Positions 24,410-35,400 of a stretch of DNA of 64,000 bases are shown here, one piece after another; positions within the stretch are counted from its first letter, which is position 1, and each line of letters opens with the position of its first letter. The stretch lies in NCBI GenBank assembly GCA_963753545.1, contig CAVWCQ010000008.1:3782001-3846000 (forward strand), read 5' to 3'. This stretch comes from CAVWCQ01 sp963753545 (GTDB lineage: Bacteria; Chloroflexota; Anaerolineae; Aggregatilineales; Aggregatilineaceae). The position numbers and the translations under genes were made by a program. A model generated the notes under the pieces. It was not told where the DNA came from. It saw nothing but the letters and a program-made list of their open reading frames with translations, and did not search any database.

Positions 24410-27223
24410 ATGACTTTTCCATCCACAAGCTTTTCTCAGCAATATATTGCCGCATTGAGCCGCTATCTGCTTAATCAGGATAAAGCGAGACTTGAAGATG
24501 CTCGGGGCCTGATCAAAACATTTGCGGAAAGTGGGTTAACCTCGCACGAGCTGAGCAGCGCTTACCAAAGCGCTTTGTCACAGGCTCTCGCTTCGGCTGC
24601 AACCAGGGAAGAATGCATAAGACGTGCTGAAGTCGCAGCAGTATTTCTGGCAGAGAGTCTGTCTGCGCTTGACGATATCTCGAAAAAAACGCAGACGGCA
24701 CTCTATGAAAGCAGTGGACGTTACCGGCAAATGTTTGAAAAAAATCAGGCCGTCAAACTGCTGATCGATCCGGAAAGCGGAGATATTGTGGACGCTAATC
24801 CAGCGGCCAGCGAGTTTTACGGGTATTCCATAGCAGCGCTCCGCTCCATGAAAATCACGGATATCAATACGGCCTCTCGTGCCCAGGTGGCGGCTGAAAT
24901 GGAGCGCGCACGTACTGAGCGCCGTGTCTACTTTATTTTTAAGCACCGGCTGGCCTCCGGTGACGTTCGGGATGTAGAGGTTTATTCCGGCCCGATTGAT
25001 ATTCAGGGACAAAGACTGCTCTTTTCCATCATTCACGATATTACCGAACGCAGAAAAGCTGAAAAGCTGCTTCAACAGTCGCTGCTGAACTACCAGTCAC
25101 TGGTCAGCACTCTTGACGGCATCGTATGGGAGATGGACGGGCAAACGTTCTCCTATTCCTTTATCAGTCAGCAGGCAGAGAGACTGCTCGGTTATCCCCT
25201 AAAACGTTGGCACAACGAACCCGACTTTTGGAAAAACCACCTGCACGCTGATGATCGCGAACGCGTGGTGAACTATTGTTTGGCAGCAATCGCAAACCAG
25301 AAAGACTATGTACTGGAATACCGGATGCTCGACGCCAGCGGACAAACGGTGTGGCTGCAAGATACCGTAACGGTCATTATCGAAAATGGGGATACGATTA
25401 AGCTGCGCGGCGTCATGATCGACATTACCGAGCGCAAATGGGCTGAAGCTGAGCTGCAAAAGGCACACAGCGAGCTGGAAGCACGTGTCGAAGAGCGAAC
25501 CGCCGAACTAGCTCGTTCGAACGCACTGCTCAAGCAGCAGATTCGTGAGCGTGAACGGGCTGAAGAAGCGCTGCATGCCTCGGAGCGTGAGCTTACTATC
25601 CGCAACCGAATTGCGAATATCTTCCTCACTCACCCCAGCGAAGAAACTTATGAGCAAGTCCTGCAAATAATTTTGGAAGCTATGGAAAGCACGCTCGGCA
25701 TTTTGGGCTATATCGACCATAACGGCGATCTCATCTGCCCCTCCCTCTCCCGCGAGATTTGGGATCAGTGCCAGATGGCCGGCAAAGACATCATCTTTCC
25801 AAAAGGGAGTTGGGGCGGAATCTGGGGACGGGCACTAGCTGAAAAACAATCATTTTACTCAAACAAGCCCTTTTCAGTTCCAATGGGTCACATCCCGGTT
25901 GTTCGAGCGCTTAGCACTCCGATACTCCACCAGGGTGAAGTCGTTGGACATGTCCTCGTCGCCAATAAAATAACCGATTATGATGAAACGGACCGGGAAC
26001 GGCTGGAAACGATTATCGCTCACGTCGCCCCGATTCTGCATGCGCGCCTGGAACGGGATCAGAAGGAAAAAGAACGGCAGCGCGCTGAAGAGTCCGAGCG
26101 TGAGCAGCGTGCACTTGCTGAAGCTCTACGTGAGATTGTCGCAGCCTTAAACAGCACGCTCGATCTGAACAAAGTGTTAGAGCTTATTCTCGATAATATT
26201 GGGCGTGTCGTTCCGCATGACGCAGCCAATATTATGCTCATCGACTGCGGTATCGCTTCTATTGTCCGGCAGCATGGATATACCGAATATGGTCTGAGTG
26301 AGCTGTTAGAAGCGCAGGAATTTGTCATTACAGAAATGCCCAGTTTTTACCAGATGATCGAAACGGGAAAGCCGGTGGTCGTAGCCGACAAAAATGGCCC
26401 TCCACCCTGGAATGATATCCCGCAGACGCGATCATTGCTCTCCTACGTCGGCGCGCCGGTACAGTTGGAAGGCGAAATCATTGGGTTTATCAACCTGGAC
26501 AGCACGCAGCCTGACTTCTTCTCTTCTACTCATGCAGAACGGTTGCAGATTTTTGCGGATCAGGCGGCTACGGCTATCCAGAATGCCCGGCTCTACCAGC
26601 GCTCGCATGACTTAGCCGCCCTGGAAGAACGGCAGAGGCTGGCGCGTGATCTTCACGACGCAGTAAGCCAGACCCTGTTTTCGGCCAGCGTCATCGCCGA
26701 AGCGCTGCCCCGCCTGTGGGATCGGGATCCGCAGGAGGTACGGAATGGGCTGGACGAGCTACATTTACTCACACGCGGGGCATTGGCCGAAATGCGAACG
26801 CTGTTGCTTGAACTGCGTCCATCGGCCCTGGTGGAAACCAGTTTTGACGAACTGATCCGGCAGCTTACCCTGGCTTTTACGGGAAAAACACGTATTCCTG
26901 TTGAACTGGTCGTCACAGCGATGCAGCCACTGCCTGCCCATGTGCAGATCGCACTCTACCGGATGGTCCAGGAAGCGTTAAATAATGTCGCCAAGCATGC
27001 GCGTGCAACTCAGGTTATTATTCAACTTGACTGCGGCACGGAGCAGTTGAGTCTGCAAATCAAAGATAATGGGCGCGGTTTTAACCCTGATCTGGTATCA
27101 TCAGGGAGATTAGGGCTCAGGTTCATGGGGGAGCGTGCCGCCGACATTGGTGCGGAACTTCGCCTGACCAGTCAAAGCAGTGTGGGGACAGAAATTAGCA
27201 TTATCTGGCCTGCTCATGAGTAG
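24410..27223 (+). CDS. PAS/GAF multisensor histidine kinase, NarL-partner type
   Basis: Soluble sensor kinase of about 938 aa with no transmembrane segment. Order: N-terminal helical region (1-100), PAS (about 105-225, ending [13 protein letters not shown]), PAS/PAC (about 230-350, ending [13 protein letters not shown]), a coiled coil (350-395), GAF (about 405-550), a coiled coil, GAF (about 590-735), then a HisKA_3 dimerisation domain with [19 protein letters not shown] (His about 749) and a HATPase_c domain with [13 protein letters not shown] and [11 protein letters not shown]. The next gene, a NarL-type regulator, starts at its 3' end, so the two form a cognate pair. The signal is unknown. 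Confidence 0.92.
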   Translation: MTFPSTSFSQQYIAALSRYLLNQDKARLEDARGLIKTFAESGLTSHELSSAYQSALSQALASAATREECIRRAEVAAVFLAESLSALDDISKKTQTALYESSGRYRQMFEKNQAVKLLIDPESGDIVDANPAASEFYGYSIAALRSMKITDINTASRAQVAAEMERARTERRVYFIFKHRLASGDVRDVEVYSGPIDIQGQRLLFSIIHDITERRKAEKLLQQSLLNYQSLVSTLDGIVWEMDGQTFSYSFISQQAERLLGYPLKRWHNEPDFWKNHLHADDRERVVNYCLAAIANQKDYVLEYRMLDASGQTVWLQDTVTVIIENGDTIKLRGVMIDITERKWAEAELQKAHSELEARVEERTAELARSNALLKQQIRERERAEEALHASERELTIRNRIANIFLTHPSEETYEQVLQIILEAMESTLGILGYIDHNGDLICPSLSREIWDQCQMAGKDIIFPKGSWGGIWGRALAEKQSFYSNKPFSVPMGHIPVVRALSTPILHQGEVVGHVLVANKITDYDETDRERLETIIAHVAPILHARLERDQKEKERQRAEESEREQRALAEALREIVAALNSTLDLNKVLELILDNIGRVVPHDAANIMLIDCGIASIVRQHGYTEYGLSELLEAQEFVITEMPSFYQMIETGKPVVVADKNGPPPWNDIPQTRSLLSYVGAPVQLEGEIIGFINLDSTQPDFFSSTHAERLQIFADQAATAIQNARLYQRSHDLAALEERQRLARDLHDAVSQTLFSASVIAEALPRLWDRDPQEVRNGLDELHLLTRGALAEMRTLLLELRPSALVETSFDELIRQLTLAFTGKTRIPVELVVTAMQPLPAHVQIALYRMVQEALNNVAKHARATQVIIQLDCGTEQLSLQIKDNGRGFNPDLVSSGRLGLRFMGERAADIGAELRLTSQSSVGTEISIIWPAHE

Positions 27224-27236
27224 GGGCATCATCACT

Positions 27237-27890
27237 ATGGGTGAAAAAAGTTCAACGCGCGTCCTTCTGGTCGATGATCACGATGTGGTTCGCCGTGGTC
27301 TGACAGTTTTTCTGCGCACATTCGACGATCTTGAACTGGTTGGGGAAGCTTCCAACGGTGAGGAGGCAGTGCGCCTGTGCGAAACAAGCCATCCTCACGT
27401 CGTCTTGATGGATATGATCATGCCCGACATGGACGGCGTGACGGCAACTCGCCTGATTCGTGAGCGCTGCCCGGACGTCCAGATCGTCGCCCTGACCAGT
27501 TTCAAAGACGAAACGCTGGTTCAGGCTGCTTTGCAGGCAGGAGCAATAGGTTATTTGCTTAAAAATGCCTCCATCGATCAGCTTGCGGATACGATCCGGG
27601 CGGCACGCATGGGCAAACCGACGCTGGCTCCTGAAGCGACACAGGTCTTGATCGAAGCCGCCACACGTCCAGCGCCACACAACTATAATCTGTCGCAACG
27701 GGAGTTGGAAGTTCTGGCACTGATGGTCCGCGGACTGAGCAATCCTCAGATTGCTGAAGAACTGACAATCAGCCGGTCTACAATCAAGTTCCATGTCAGT
27801 GTCATTCTTTCCAAATTGGGAGTGTCCAGCCGGACTGAGGCGGTGGCGATAGCTTTGCAGCAAAATTTAGTTTCTAAATCAGCCATGTGA
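27237..27890 (+). CDS. NarL/LuxR-family response regulator
   Basis: Receiver domain (residues about 1-125) with [14 protein letters not shown], phospho-acceptor in [13 protein letters not shown], the Thr in VALTSFKD and the Lys in YLLKNAS. The C-terminal LuxR HTH follows ([20 protein letters not shown], then [20 protein letters not shown]). 217 aa. ATG 27216 overlaps the kinase stop and is in frame; ATG 27237 fits the family N-terminus better. It probably activates or represses target promoters after phosphorylation by the upstream kinase. Confidence 0.93.
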   Translation: MGEKSSTRVLLVDDHDVVRRGLTVFLRTFDDLELVGEASNGEEAVRLCETSHPHVVLMDMIMPDMDGVTATRLIRERCPDVQIVALTSFKDETLVQAALQAGAIGYLLKNASIDQLADTIRAARMGKPTLAPEATQVLIEAATRPAPHNYNLSQRELEVLALMVRGLSNPQIAEELTISRSTIKFHVSVILSKLGVSSRTEAVAIALQQNLVSKSAM

Positions 27891-27998
27891 CTAGGCCACT
27901 TGTCCACAATAAACTCACCCGATTGTCCGATGTAATCTGGACCATTCGTAGGTACAGTAGATAGTAACGACGGTCATTTGTGAAGCCGGAGAACAGTA

Positions 27999-28385
27999 AT
28001 GCTCCGCACTGAAACTATATCTGTATTAGTGGTTGATGACCATGAAGTTGTCCGTCATGGGTTAGCTATCTTTTTGCACGCTTTTGACGATCTGGCGCTG
28101 GCAGGAGAAGCGTCTAATGGTCTGGAAGCGATCCGCCTGTGTAACGAGCTAAACCCGGATGTCATTCTTATGGATATCCTGATGCCTGAAATGGATGGCA
28201 TCACGGCTACCCGCATTATCAAAGAAAATCATCCCGATGTGCAGATAATCGCCCTGACCAGTTTCAAAGATGAAAACATGGCACAGGCCGCTGCCCAGGC
28301 TGGCGCGGTAGACTGTCTGCGTAAAGATGCGTCGATTGATAAACTGGCCGATGCCATCCGAGCCGCCTACATCGCAGAAAAATAA
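27999..28385 (+). CDS. Stand-alone receiver-domain protein (NarL paralogue without HTH)
   Basis: 128 aa receiver only: [45 protein letters not shown]. Strongly similar to the receivers at 27237 and 36315 but ending after [15 protein letters not shown], exactly where the LuxR linker begins in its paralogues. 'LLK' of the paralogues reads CLRKDAS here, keeping Lys. It could act as a phosphate sink or a competitor for the same kinase. A strong terminator follows, so the truncation is not just a nearby frameshift. Confidence 0.88.
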   Translation: MLRTETISVLVVDDHEVVRHGLAIFLHAFDDLALAGEASNGLEAIRLCNELNPDVILMDILMPEMDGITATRIIKENHPDVQIIALTSFKDENMAQAAAQAGAVDCLRKDASIDKLADAIRAAYIAEK

Positions 28386-28403
28386 CTGGCCTTATCAGCA
28401 AAC

Positions 28404-28441
28404 AAAATGCGGAGAGGATTTCGAAATCCTCTCCGCATTTT
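28404..28441. terminator. Strong bidirectional terminator
   Basis: AAAATGCGGAGAGGATTT / AAATCCTCTCCGCATTTT, an almost perfect 18-bp stem with a CG loop, A-rich on one side and T-rich on the other. It separates the plus-strand regulator from the convergent minus-strand Tad-like genes. Confidence 0.92.
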
Positions 28442-28462
28442 TATTGTTTCAGAGCGTAGGCG

Positions 28463-29777
28463 CTAATTCGTTAACAGGACGCGCGGCGGGTTCACCGGGC
28501 AGTATTCGGGATGGTGATTGATACCATTTTTCGACCCCGAAAAATCGATGCGCCGTGCAATAATCATTCCCGACAAATCGCTGTTGCGCGCACCGGAGGT
28601 ATTGAAGTCTCCGTAAGGGGCAACAATCAGACCTGCCCAGTGATTCGAGCTTCCACTCAGTTTGACTGCACCGCTGGATGTGTTGTTGCTCAGCGAGTAA
28701 GCAAACACCCCGCGCGAAAAGGGCAGTGTCGAAACTCCACCGTGGATCGAAATGGAACCTTTCGCGACGATAGTCACCTTCCAGGGCGCGAGGCTGTTGA
28801 TGTTTTGGAGATCAACATTTCCCTCAACAACATACAGACCATCTTTCAAAGAACCGTCCGAACTCTGAACCCCATTTCTGCCGAGATTGCCATCGATATA
28901 GTAGCGTTTGGTAGCGTCTGTCTCATTCCAGATGAACCCATTGGACGTCCTACCGTGGGCCACCGAAGCAGGCGCAAAGTCGTCAAAACGATAGAAGAAG
29001 TCGTCAGCCAGGGGATAACTGTCGGTAGAGCTTACACCACCGCCCGCCCCATCTGGCCCTCCGGTAAAGCTGCCAACATTCGTTGATGCACCTGTCCCAT
29101 ACTCGACCGGGCGTCCGCTCTCCAGGGAGATGTTGCTGCCAGATAAATGCAGCCCGCCGTTGCTGTGAATGCCGCCATTGGTGATCCTGGAATCTGACCC
29201 AGTCACATTGATCACATTTAATATCCGAGCTGTTGTCGACCCCAAACATCGCAAAATCGGTGCACCAGTTGCGATATTCATAAACGGCGTAGGCGTCTAC
29301 TGTCACGTTCGTCTGGGCGATGCCGATAATGCCTGCAATGAACGTGCGCTGGGGATAGTGGGCTTTAACCAGCAGCCCCACGATGGTCTGGCAAGGAATC
29401 GTACCCGTCGAGCCAACCTGCCAGGGGCCGCTTCCATTATTCAGCACGCGCCGATTTCCTGACGAATCTTTGGTGAGGTAGTACGCTTCTACCTGTCCAT
29501 TCGGCACTTCATTGTTCGTAGCGTATTTCTGCACCTGCGCCAGAATAGCTGATTCCGATACGGTTCCACAGGCATATCCCTTGGTAATTACAGCATCGAC
29601 CAGGGCGGTTGTCCCGGCTACTGCTGCGGCATCCGCCCCATTCTGAGCGCGGCGCTGATTCCAATACAACATACCACCATCCAGGGCCAGACCTACAATA
29701 CCTAACAGCCCAATCATTGCCAGGGCGAGGATAACAATGGCCTGCCCGCGTTCACCTTTTTTTAGCAGCGTCTTCAT
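28463..29777 (-). CDS. TadG-like pilus/surface protein with large C-terminal passenger (frameshifted)
   Basis: The N-terminus has the TadE/G pattern: ERGQAIVILALAMIGLLGIV as the single TM/prepilin-like helix, then NQRRAQNGADAAAVAGTTAL. After about residue 180 (NWCTDFAMFGVDNSS) the frame shifts near 29,215-29,240. The other frame continues with low-complexity, Gly/Ser/Asn-rich beta sequence (GGIHSNGGLHLSGSNISLES, IDGNLGRNGVQSSDGSL, GSISIHGGVS) up to the stop at 28463. Total about 435 aa. Likely secreted or surface-anchored through the Tad route; no tadA ATPase is in view. AGGAGG precedes the start. Confidence 0.75.
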
Positions 29778-29787
29778 TGCGCGCCTC

Positions 29788-30255
29788 CTAAGGATATGTA
29801 TAACCAGGTTTGGGGGAACTCATGACCTGCTGTCGAGCAGAGGCCTTCACCTCGGCCTGCGTTCCCCAGATCAGAAAGCCCAGCGGTGTTACCGGCGAAT
29901 ATTGGTAGACGACATCGACTCGCAAGGTACTGCCTGCTGTCACTGCCGCCCCGTCTTCCACCTGAACGGTGATGTTGGTATCACTGATGGTGATGGCGGG
30001 CTTTGCTTCCTCTCTGACCCGCCCCTTGACACTCTCCGATCCTGTACAAATGGTCGTAGAGTGATCTGTTGTGAGACATTCGGGGTGGGTAGCGCCATAA
30101 AGCGCGCCTTCACCTGTCGCGTTCTCAACGGTGGTCAGGATGACGAACGCCCGACCTACGTCAAACAAACCGCCCAGGAGTATGACAAGGATAATCATCC
30201 CAATCGCCATCTCAACAAAGCTTTGCCCGCGTTCAAGTCGTTTTAATAGTTTCAT
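29788..30255 (-). CDS. TadE-like pseudopilin
   Basis: 155 aa. The N-terminal RLERGQSFVEMAIGMIILVI has the TadE signature: a short basic leader, Gly-Gln, a Glu at position +5-like, and a hydrophobic helix; FDVGRAFVILTTVENATGEG continues it. The remainder is a small beta domain with two cysteines (PECLTTDHSTTICTG). It lies between the TadG-like and the larger TadE-like gene, all on the minus strand, 10-35 nt apart, so one operon is likely. Confidence 0.8.
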   Translation of the reverse strand: MKLLKRLERGQSFVEMAIGMIILVILLGGLFDVGRAFVILTTVENATGEGALYGATHPECLTTDHSTTICTGSESVKGRVREEAKPAITISDTNITVQVEDGAAVTAGSTLRVDVVYQYSPVTPLGFLIWGTQAEVKASARQQVMSSPKPGYTYP

Positions 30256-30288
30256 GATTAGCTTCCCTTCTCACGCTTTTTCGCGAGT

Positions 30289-31539
30289 CTATGGAGCCTT
30301 CCATCCGAAGACGACCCCAGTGAGAGTCGTATTGTTGGCTAGTTGGGCTGTTGTCATTGTCGAAGGATTAGGCAGAGTCTGGAGCCATCCCGTTGCGATA
30401 GAGATGATCTGATACTGCTGGGTCGTTCTTCCGGCGGGAACAGATAGCCCGGTAAAGGTAAACTGGCCGTTGTTGTTGGTCATTCTCATGCGGGTGGCGT
30501 CGTCGTAAGTATTGGGAACACCATTCGCCCCATAAGAAACCGAACCATCGGCATTGACGACATCGTCATCAAATAGGCCATCGGGACCGGGGTCTGTCAA
30601 AATAACCATTGCGCCTTGAATACCCTTCTCACCACCATCCTGAACACCGATTGTCGAGCCACCACCCGTTTTCCAGTCTTCAAATACGACGCCTGAGATG
30701 GTCGTTCCCGAGAGGTGAGTTGGATCGCAATAGACGGTCCTGGTATCCGATGGGGGGCCTGCCATCTCACTGGGAGATGTGCCTGTTACTGCCACAAGAT
30801 AGTACATGGCAAAGCCGTCGTCACGAGGAATTCCGGCACACCCCACACAAGATCCGGCTGCTATCTGGCTGGGGGTTAGAGTTACGACCGTTGCGCCGGT
30901 TATCGCGTTGTAAATCTTGGCATATTCAGGCGGAGTTCCACCGTCCCAGGTATAAGTGAAGCCCACGTTAGTGCTGTCGCTTGCGCCAGTGCAGTTTACC
31001 GCCGCGGTGAACGAAGAGGGTTTCTTGGGCGGGGTAGGCCAGTTGTTGGTATAAGCAGCGCCTTCGCCCTGAATGGTGCGCCGCGAGGTATAGCTGAAAT
31101 TGATGTTTTCGCTAAACATCGCCAGAATGGGTGTAATAGGCCGCAGCGACCCCTGAACAGTCACCGCCAACACTTCGCCATTATTAACCGTCCAGATTGA
31201 GGGGCCAGTAGTGGTGCACTCGCCTAGCGTTGTATCGCCCTTCGAGTTCTCATATCTGATCGTAATATCGGTGGTCTGAATGCGGAGCAGCCCTGGCAGT
31301 CTAGTCGCCGCGCTGCGAATCCCGGCGCAGTCCAGGTACTGATGGCGGCCCTTGTCCAGCCCATCGACGATGCCGTAACGAACGGCCTGCCGCGAGGCAT
31401 CAACGACCTGGTTAAACCCATATAAAACGCGCGCCAGATCAATAATCCCCAACATTAAAAACAAGAGAATGGGGATTGTTAGCGCAAATTCCACCATCGC
31501 CTGGGCTTTTTCAGCCTTTTGCTGGATTGGAATATCCAT
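30289..31539 (-). CDS. TadE-like protein with SdrB-type Ig-like extension
   Basis: 416 aa starting at 31539 (MDIPIQQKAEKAQAMVEFAL) behind GGAGG; upstream in-frame codons lack a ribosome-binding site. TadE helix: AMVEFALTIPILLFLMLGII, then ARVLYGFNQVVDASRQAVRY. Residues about 175-290 form a fibronectin/Ig-like domain with paired cysteines. Residues about 300-416 resemble an SdrB/CNA-B-type domain (GTTISGVVFEDWKTGGGS, VQDGGEKGIQGAMVILTD, DDDVVNADGSVSYGANGV), rich in acidic loops that could bind calcium. Probably surface exposed and adhesive; first gene of the Tad-like operon. Confidence 0.78.
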   Translation of the reverse strand: MDIPIQQKAEKAQAMVEFALTIPILLFLMLGIIDLARVLYGFNQVVDASRQAVRYGIVDGLDKGRHQYLDCAGIRSAATRLPGLLRIQTTDITIRYENSKGDTTLGECTTTGPSIWTVNNGEVLAVTVQGSLRPITPILAMFSENINFSYTSRRTIQGEGAAYTNNWPTPPKKPSSFTAAVNCTGASDSTNVGFTYTWDGGTPPEYAKIYNAITGATVVTLTPSQIAAGSCVGCAGIPRDDGFAMYYLVAVTGTSPSEMAGPPSDTRTVYCDPTHLSGTTISGVVFEDWKTGGGSTIGVQDGGEKGIQGAMVILTDPGPDGLFDDDVVNADGSVSYGANGVPNTYDDATRMRMTNNNGQFTFTGLSVPAGRTTQQYQIISIATGWLQTLPNPSTMTTAQLANNTTLTGVVFGWKAP

Positions 31540-31558
31540 TATGTTACCTCCACGTTTG

Positions 31559-31578
31559 TCTCGGAAGTTCCTCCGAGA
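31559..31578 (-). promoter_or_regulatory. 5'-leader hairpin of the Tad-like operon
   Basis: A perfect 7-bp stem TCTCGGA/TCCGAGA with a 6-nt loop lies 20 nt upstream of the start codon and just before the GGAGG site. The further 150 nt to the OmpR-type gene are AT-richer and should hold the promoter (a TAATAA-like -10 is seen), but no convincing -35 box is visible. Confidence 0.3.
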
Positions 31579-31728
31579 ACAATTATTAACATACCGTTGG
31601 CAGCAAACGATCATGCCTTTGAAACCTTTATTATGTTCGCTTTCAACGATATACCTGTGGAGGCACTTATGGGGTAAAGAGACGTTAAATTCTGAAAATT
31701 GTATGCGGCCAGGGTGACCGCATACACG

Positions 31729-32424
31729 TCAGCCGACAAACAGATAGCCACGTCCGCGAACATTCAGGATATAACGTGGATTTTCATTGTCCCGTTCAAT
31801 CTTGGAACGCAGGTTGGCAATATGTACGCGCACCAGGATCGGATCGCCCGTACCGGGAGGATACTGCCAGACATCTTGCAGAAGCTTCTCGGCGGCAACA
31901 GGCTGCCCGGAATGGATCATGAGATAATGCAGCAGTTGGTGCTCGACTGTCGTCAGAGTGAGCATCTGTTCGCCAATCTGCACCTCACAGCGCGTTGAAT
32001 GCAGTTTGAGATCGCCCACCGTCAGATATTCGGACTGTAAATCGAGCACACCGCCTGGCGCGCGCCGCAGCAGAGCGCGCACTCGTGCGGGAAGTTCGAT
32101 GACCTCGAAGGGTTTAGTAATAAAATCATCGCCCCCGGCATCTAATCCCTGCGCGATGTCCGTTGGGCGGCCCTTGGCTGTCAGGAACACAATGGGCAGA
32201 CGGGCAATAAAGGGATCGGCACGGATGCGGCGGCACACTTCCATGCCATCCAGCCCAGGCATGATAATATCGAGCACGACCACATCAGGTTTCCGCTGGG
32301 CGATCTTATCCAGCGCTTCCTGACCGTTAGCTGCTGTATCCACCTCAAAGCCGGCTTTTTCGAGCACACGCTTGACGGAGCGCAGCACCGGAGCATCATC
32401 GTCTACGGCTAAGATATAGGTCAT
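31729..32424 (-). CDS. OmpR/PhoB-family response regulator
   Basis: Receiver domain with YILAVDDDAPVLRSVKRVLE, phospho-Asp in VVVLDIIMPGLDGM, Thr in VFLTAKG and Lys in ITKPFEVIEL. The C-terminal winged helix is of PhoB type (LTTVEHQLLHYLMIHSGQPV, VRVHIANLRSKIERDNENPR, GRGYLFV). About 231 aa. Its ATG overlaps the kinase stop (TGATG), so translation is coupled and they are cognate. The target is unknown; the adjacent Tad-like operon is a candidate. Confidence 0.93.
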   Translation of the reverse strand: MTYILAVDDDAPVLRSVKRVLEKAGFEVDTAANGQEALDKIAQRKPDVVVLDIIMPGLDGMEVCRRIRADPFIARLPIVFLTAKGRPTDIAQGLDAGGDDFITKPFEVIELPARVRALLRRAPGGVLDLQSEYLTVGDLKLHSTRCEVQIGEQMLTLTTVEHQLLHYLMIHSGQPVAAEKLLQDVWQYPPGTGDPILVRVHIANLRSKIERDNENPRYILNVRGRGYLFVG

Positions 32425-35400
32425 CAAACAGCTCCTTCACTCTCTATGGGCAGTATAACCACAAAAGTCGTCCCTTGCCCCTCTACACTTTCGACAGAGA
32501 TGGATCCGCCATGATGGGTGATCACATCCTGGCAGATGGATAACCCCAGACCCGTCCCATATTCCTTGGTGGTAAAAAATGGTTCAAAGATGCGGCTGGC
32601 CTGCTCCGCCGACATTCCCGCGCCGTTATCCTCCACTGCGACGCGGACAGTATCGCCGTCTTCGCTCAAACGGGATGTAACCCGGATTACTCCGTCCTTG
32701 CGGCTCCGTAACGCATCACGAGCGTTGATCAGCAGATTGATCCAGACATCTTCCAGGTGCTGTTCACTGGCTATCACGAGCGGCAGCGGCTCAGCCAGGT
32801 TCACATCCAACTGGGCGACATGAGGCACAATCTGGGCGCGGATCAACGCCAGTGAGCTTTGCAACGAGTAGTTGATATCGACGGGCTGCATGGCATATGC
32901 GTGCGTGCGTGTCAGGTCCAACATACGCCGCACAACCGTTCCCGCTCGCTGAGCCGCTTCCAGAACTGCTTCCAAAGACTCCCGGTTGGGATCGCCAGAA
33001 TCCAGATCCTGCAACATCAGGTGGCTTTCAGCAATGACCGTCGTCAAAGGATTGTTGATCTGGTGCGCGACCCCTGCTGCGATTTCTCCTGCTGCCGAGA
33101 GCCGCGCCGTCCGCACAAGGTGCGACTGAGCCTCCCGTAAATTCGCCAGACTGGTTTCCAATTCGCTGAGAATACGAGCGTTTTCCACTGCCAGGGTTGC
33201 CTGTTGGGCAAAAGCGCCTATCACATCTATTTCTCGCCGTGTATAGGCGCGACTGTTGGCGACACTCAGAAAGCCGATAATCGAATCGTGAGCAACCAGG
33301 GGCATCCCGATCCAGGCGCGGGTGTTTTCGTCGCAGCCGGGTAAATTTGCGCCATTGATCTCTTGCTCATGCAGGATGATCGGCTGCCCCGCCTGTACAG
33401 CTTCAAATATCTGTGCATTTTCGGCAAAAATATCCAGACCGTCGCCTTCCTCCAGCAATATCACTGCCCGGTCACAGTGGATAACATGCTCCAGTTGTTC
33501 TGCAATCACCTTCAGTTTATCTTCCAGTTTGCTCGATGCAGCCAGGGTCTCAGCCGTCTTTTGCAGCGTTTGCGCGAGCAGGCGTTCGTACCGCTCCGCT
33601 TCGAAGAGCTGCGCATTGCGAATGGCAACCGCTGCCTGATCCGCGAACACATGCAGCCGCTCCATGTGTTCCTGCGAGAAGAAACCGGAGGATGCGCTGT
33701 CCAGGTTGAGCACACCGATCACTTGCCCGTCCAGGCAAATCGGGGCGCTGATCGAAGATCGAACCCACCCTGTTTCTGGATAGGCCAGCCATCCGGTGCT
33801 CAAGCGTGTATCGGGCAGCACAACGGACTGCGCGGTCTGAATCATCCGCCGGAAGACAGGGACATCAGACGCGACAAAGCGAAGTGAGTTAATCCAAAGG
33901 TCCAGGCCCCGTTCGCTGTATCCTCGACTGCGCACTACCGCCGCCTCATCACCTTCCAGCAGCATGATATTTGCCGCTTCGTGTGGCATCACGCGGCCCA
34001 CACTGCTCAAAATGCGATCCAATACTTCATTCAGATTTAAGGTACTGGTCAGCGCCGCCGCCGTTTCGCGGAGGGCTTCGGCCATCACGTGCTGTTCGTG
34101 TTCAGCGGCTTCGGCCCTGCTGCGTTCCGTAATATCCGTGGCAATGCCAATCGTCCCGGTGATCATGCCGTTTGGAGCCATTAATGGAATCTGGCGCATC
34201 TCAAAGAGCAGCCCATTAGCCTCGGTCACCACTACCAGCGCGCCGTCAGATGTACTGTGCGTAACCTGCGTATGAGGGGGGCTTTTGCCAAACAATTCAG
34301 CCAGAGGGCGGCCCATATAATCACGCGGGCTGATCCCGCCCAGCCCCCGGCCCTCCAGAAAATTGAAGCGTCCCTGGCTGTCCAGCGCATAGAGAATAAC
34401 GGGGGCATTCGAAATAACCGTTCGCAGGCGCTGCTCACTGCCGAGCAGTGTATTCTGCGAACGCTCCAACGCCTCCAACATCCGGTTAACCGCCTTGCCG
34501 AGGCGCGAAAGTTCGTCATCTCCAGCATCCAGCACGCGGCTGGAAAGGTTGCTGCTCAAACCAACATCTTCGACACTGGCGCTCAATCGAGACAAGCGCG
34601 ACAAAACGGCTTGTTCAAGCAGAATCAGCATCATGATCCCAAAAACAAGCCCCGCGCCAATAGTCGCCAGCAGAAAATACCAGATGCTCGTTTGGCCCTG
34701 CTCATAAACGGTACGCGGAAGTTCCACGCGCAGGATCAACGCTGGCTTGCCGTTCAGATCGCTGATGAGACGGTATCCGGCAACAGAGCGCACGCTGAGG
34801 GGATGAATTGTGATATCATCCAGTCTGGACAGATCCTTGCTGGCCCGGCGATAGTCACCTGGCAGGTCCGGATCGTTCAGACTGTACAGATTGAGAAGTA
34901 AATCAAACTCATCCGCTATCCTCAGAATTTCAGCGTGATCCAGAAAGCGACCCACCAGGATCATGCCCTGTGCCAGCCCGCTAGTGGGCTGGATAGGAAG
35001 AACCGCCACCATGAGCGGGCCACGGGGGAGCATCACAATACCGCTGCTGTTACCACTTTCCACTACGCTGCGCAGCACCGGACCTAACTCTTCGCTGGGA
35101 AAGGGTATTTTTGCCTGTGCCTGCAAATCGAAGCCGGTGGCATATATAGCATTTCCCGTTGCGTCTACCAGTGCCAGCATATTCAGGCGGTTGGCTGCAA
35201 AGACCGGGATAGAGAGACGGGTGTCGATAGAAGCCGGGTCGCTGGAATAGGCCAACTGAGAGGCGGCGGCAATGAGCGTATCCTGCTCACGATCCAATGC
35301 GGATTGGCTGCGCCGTACATCGCGTTCTACCGTGTCATTTTCCAGAGTAACAAAACTGCCCAGCACAATCGTGCGCGAACTGGCATAGAGCAGGCCCATC

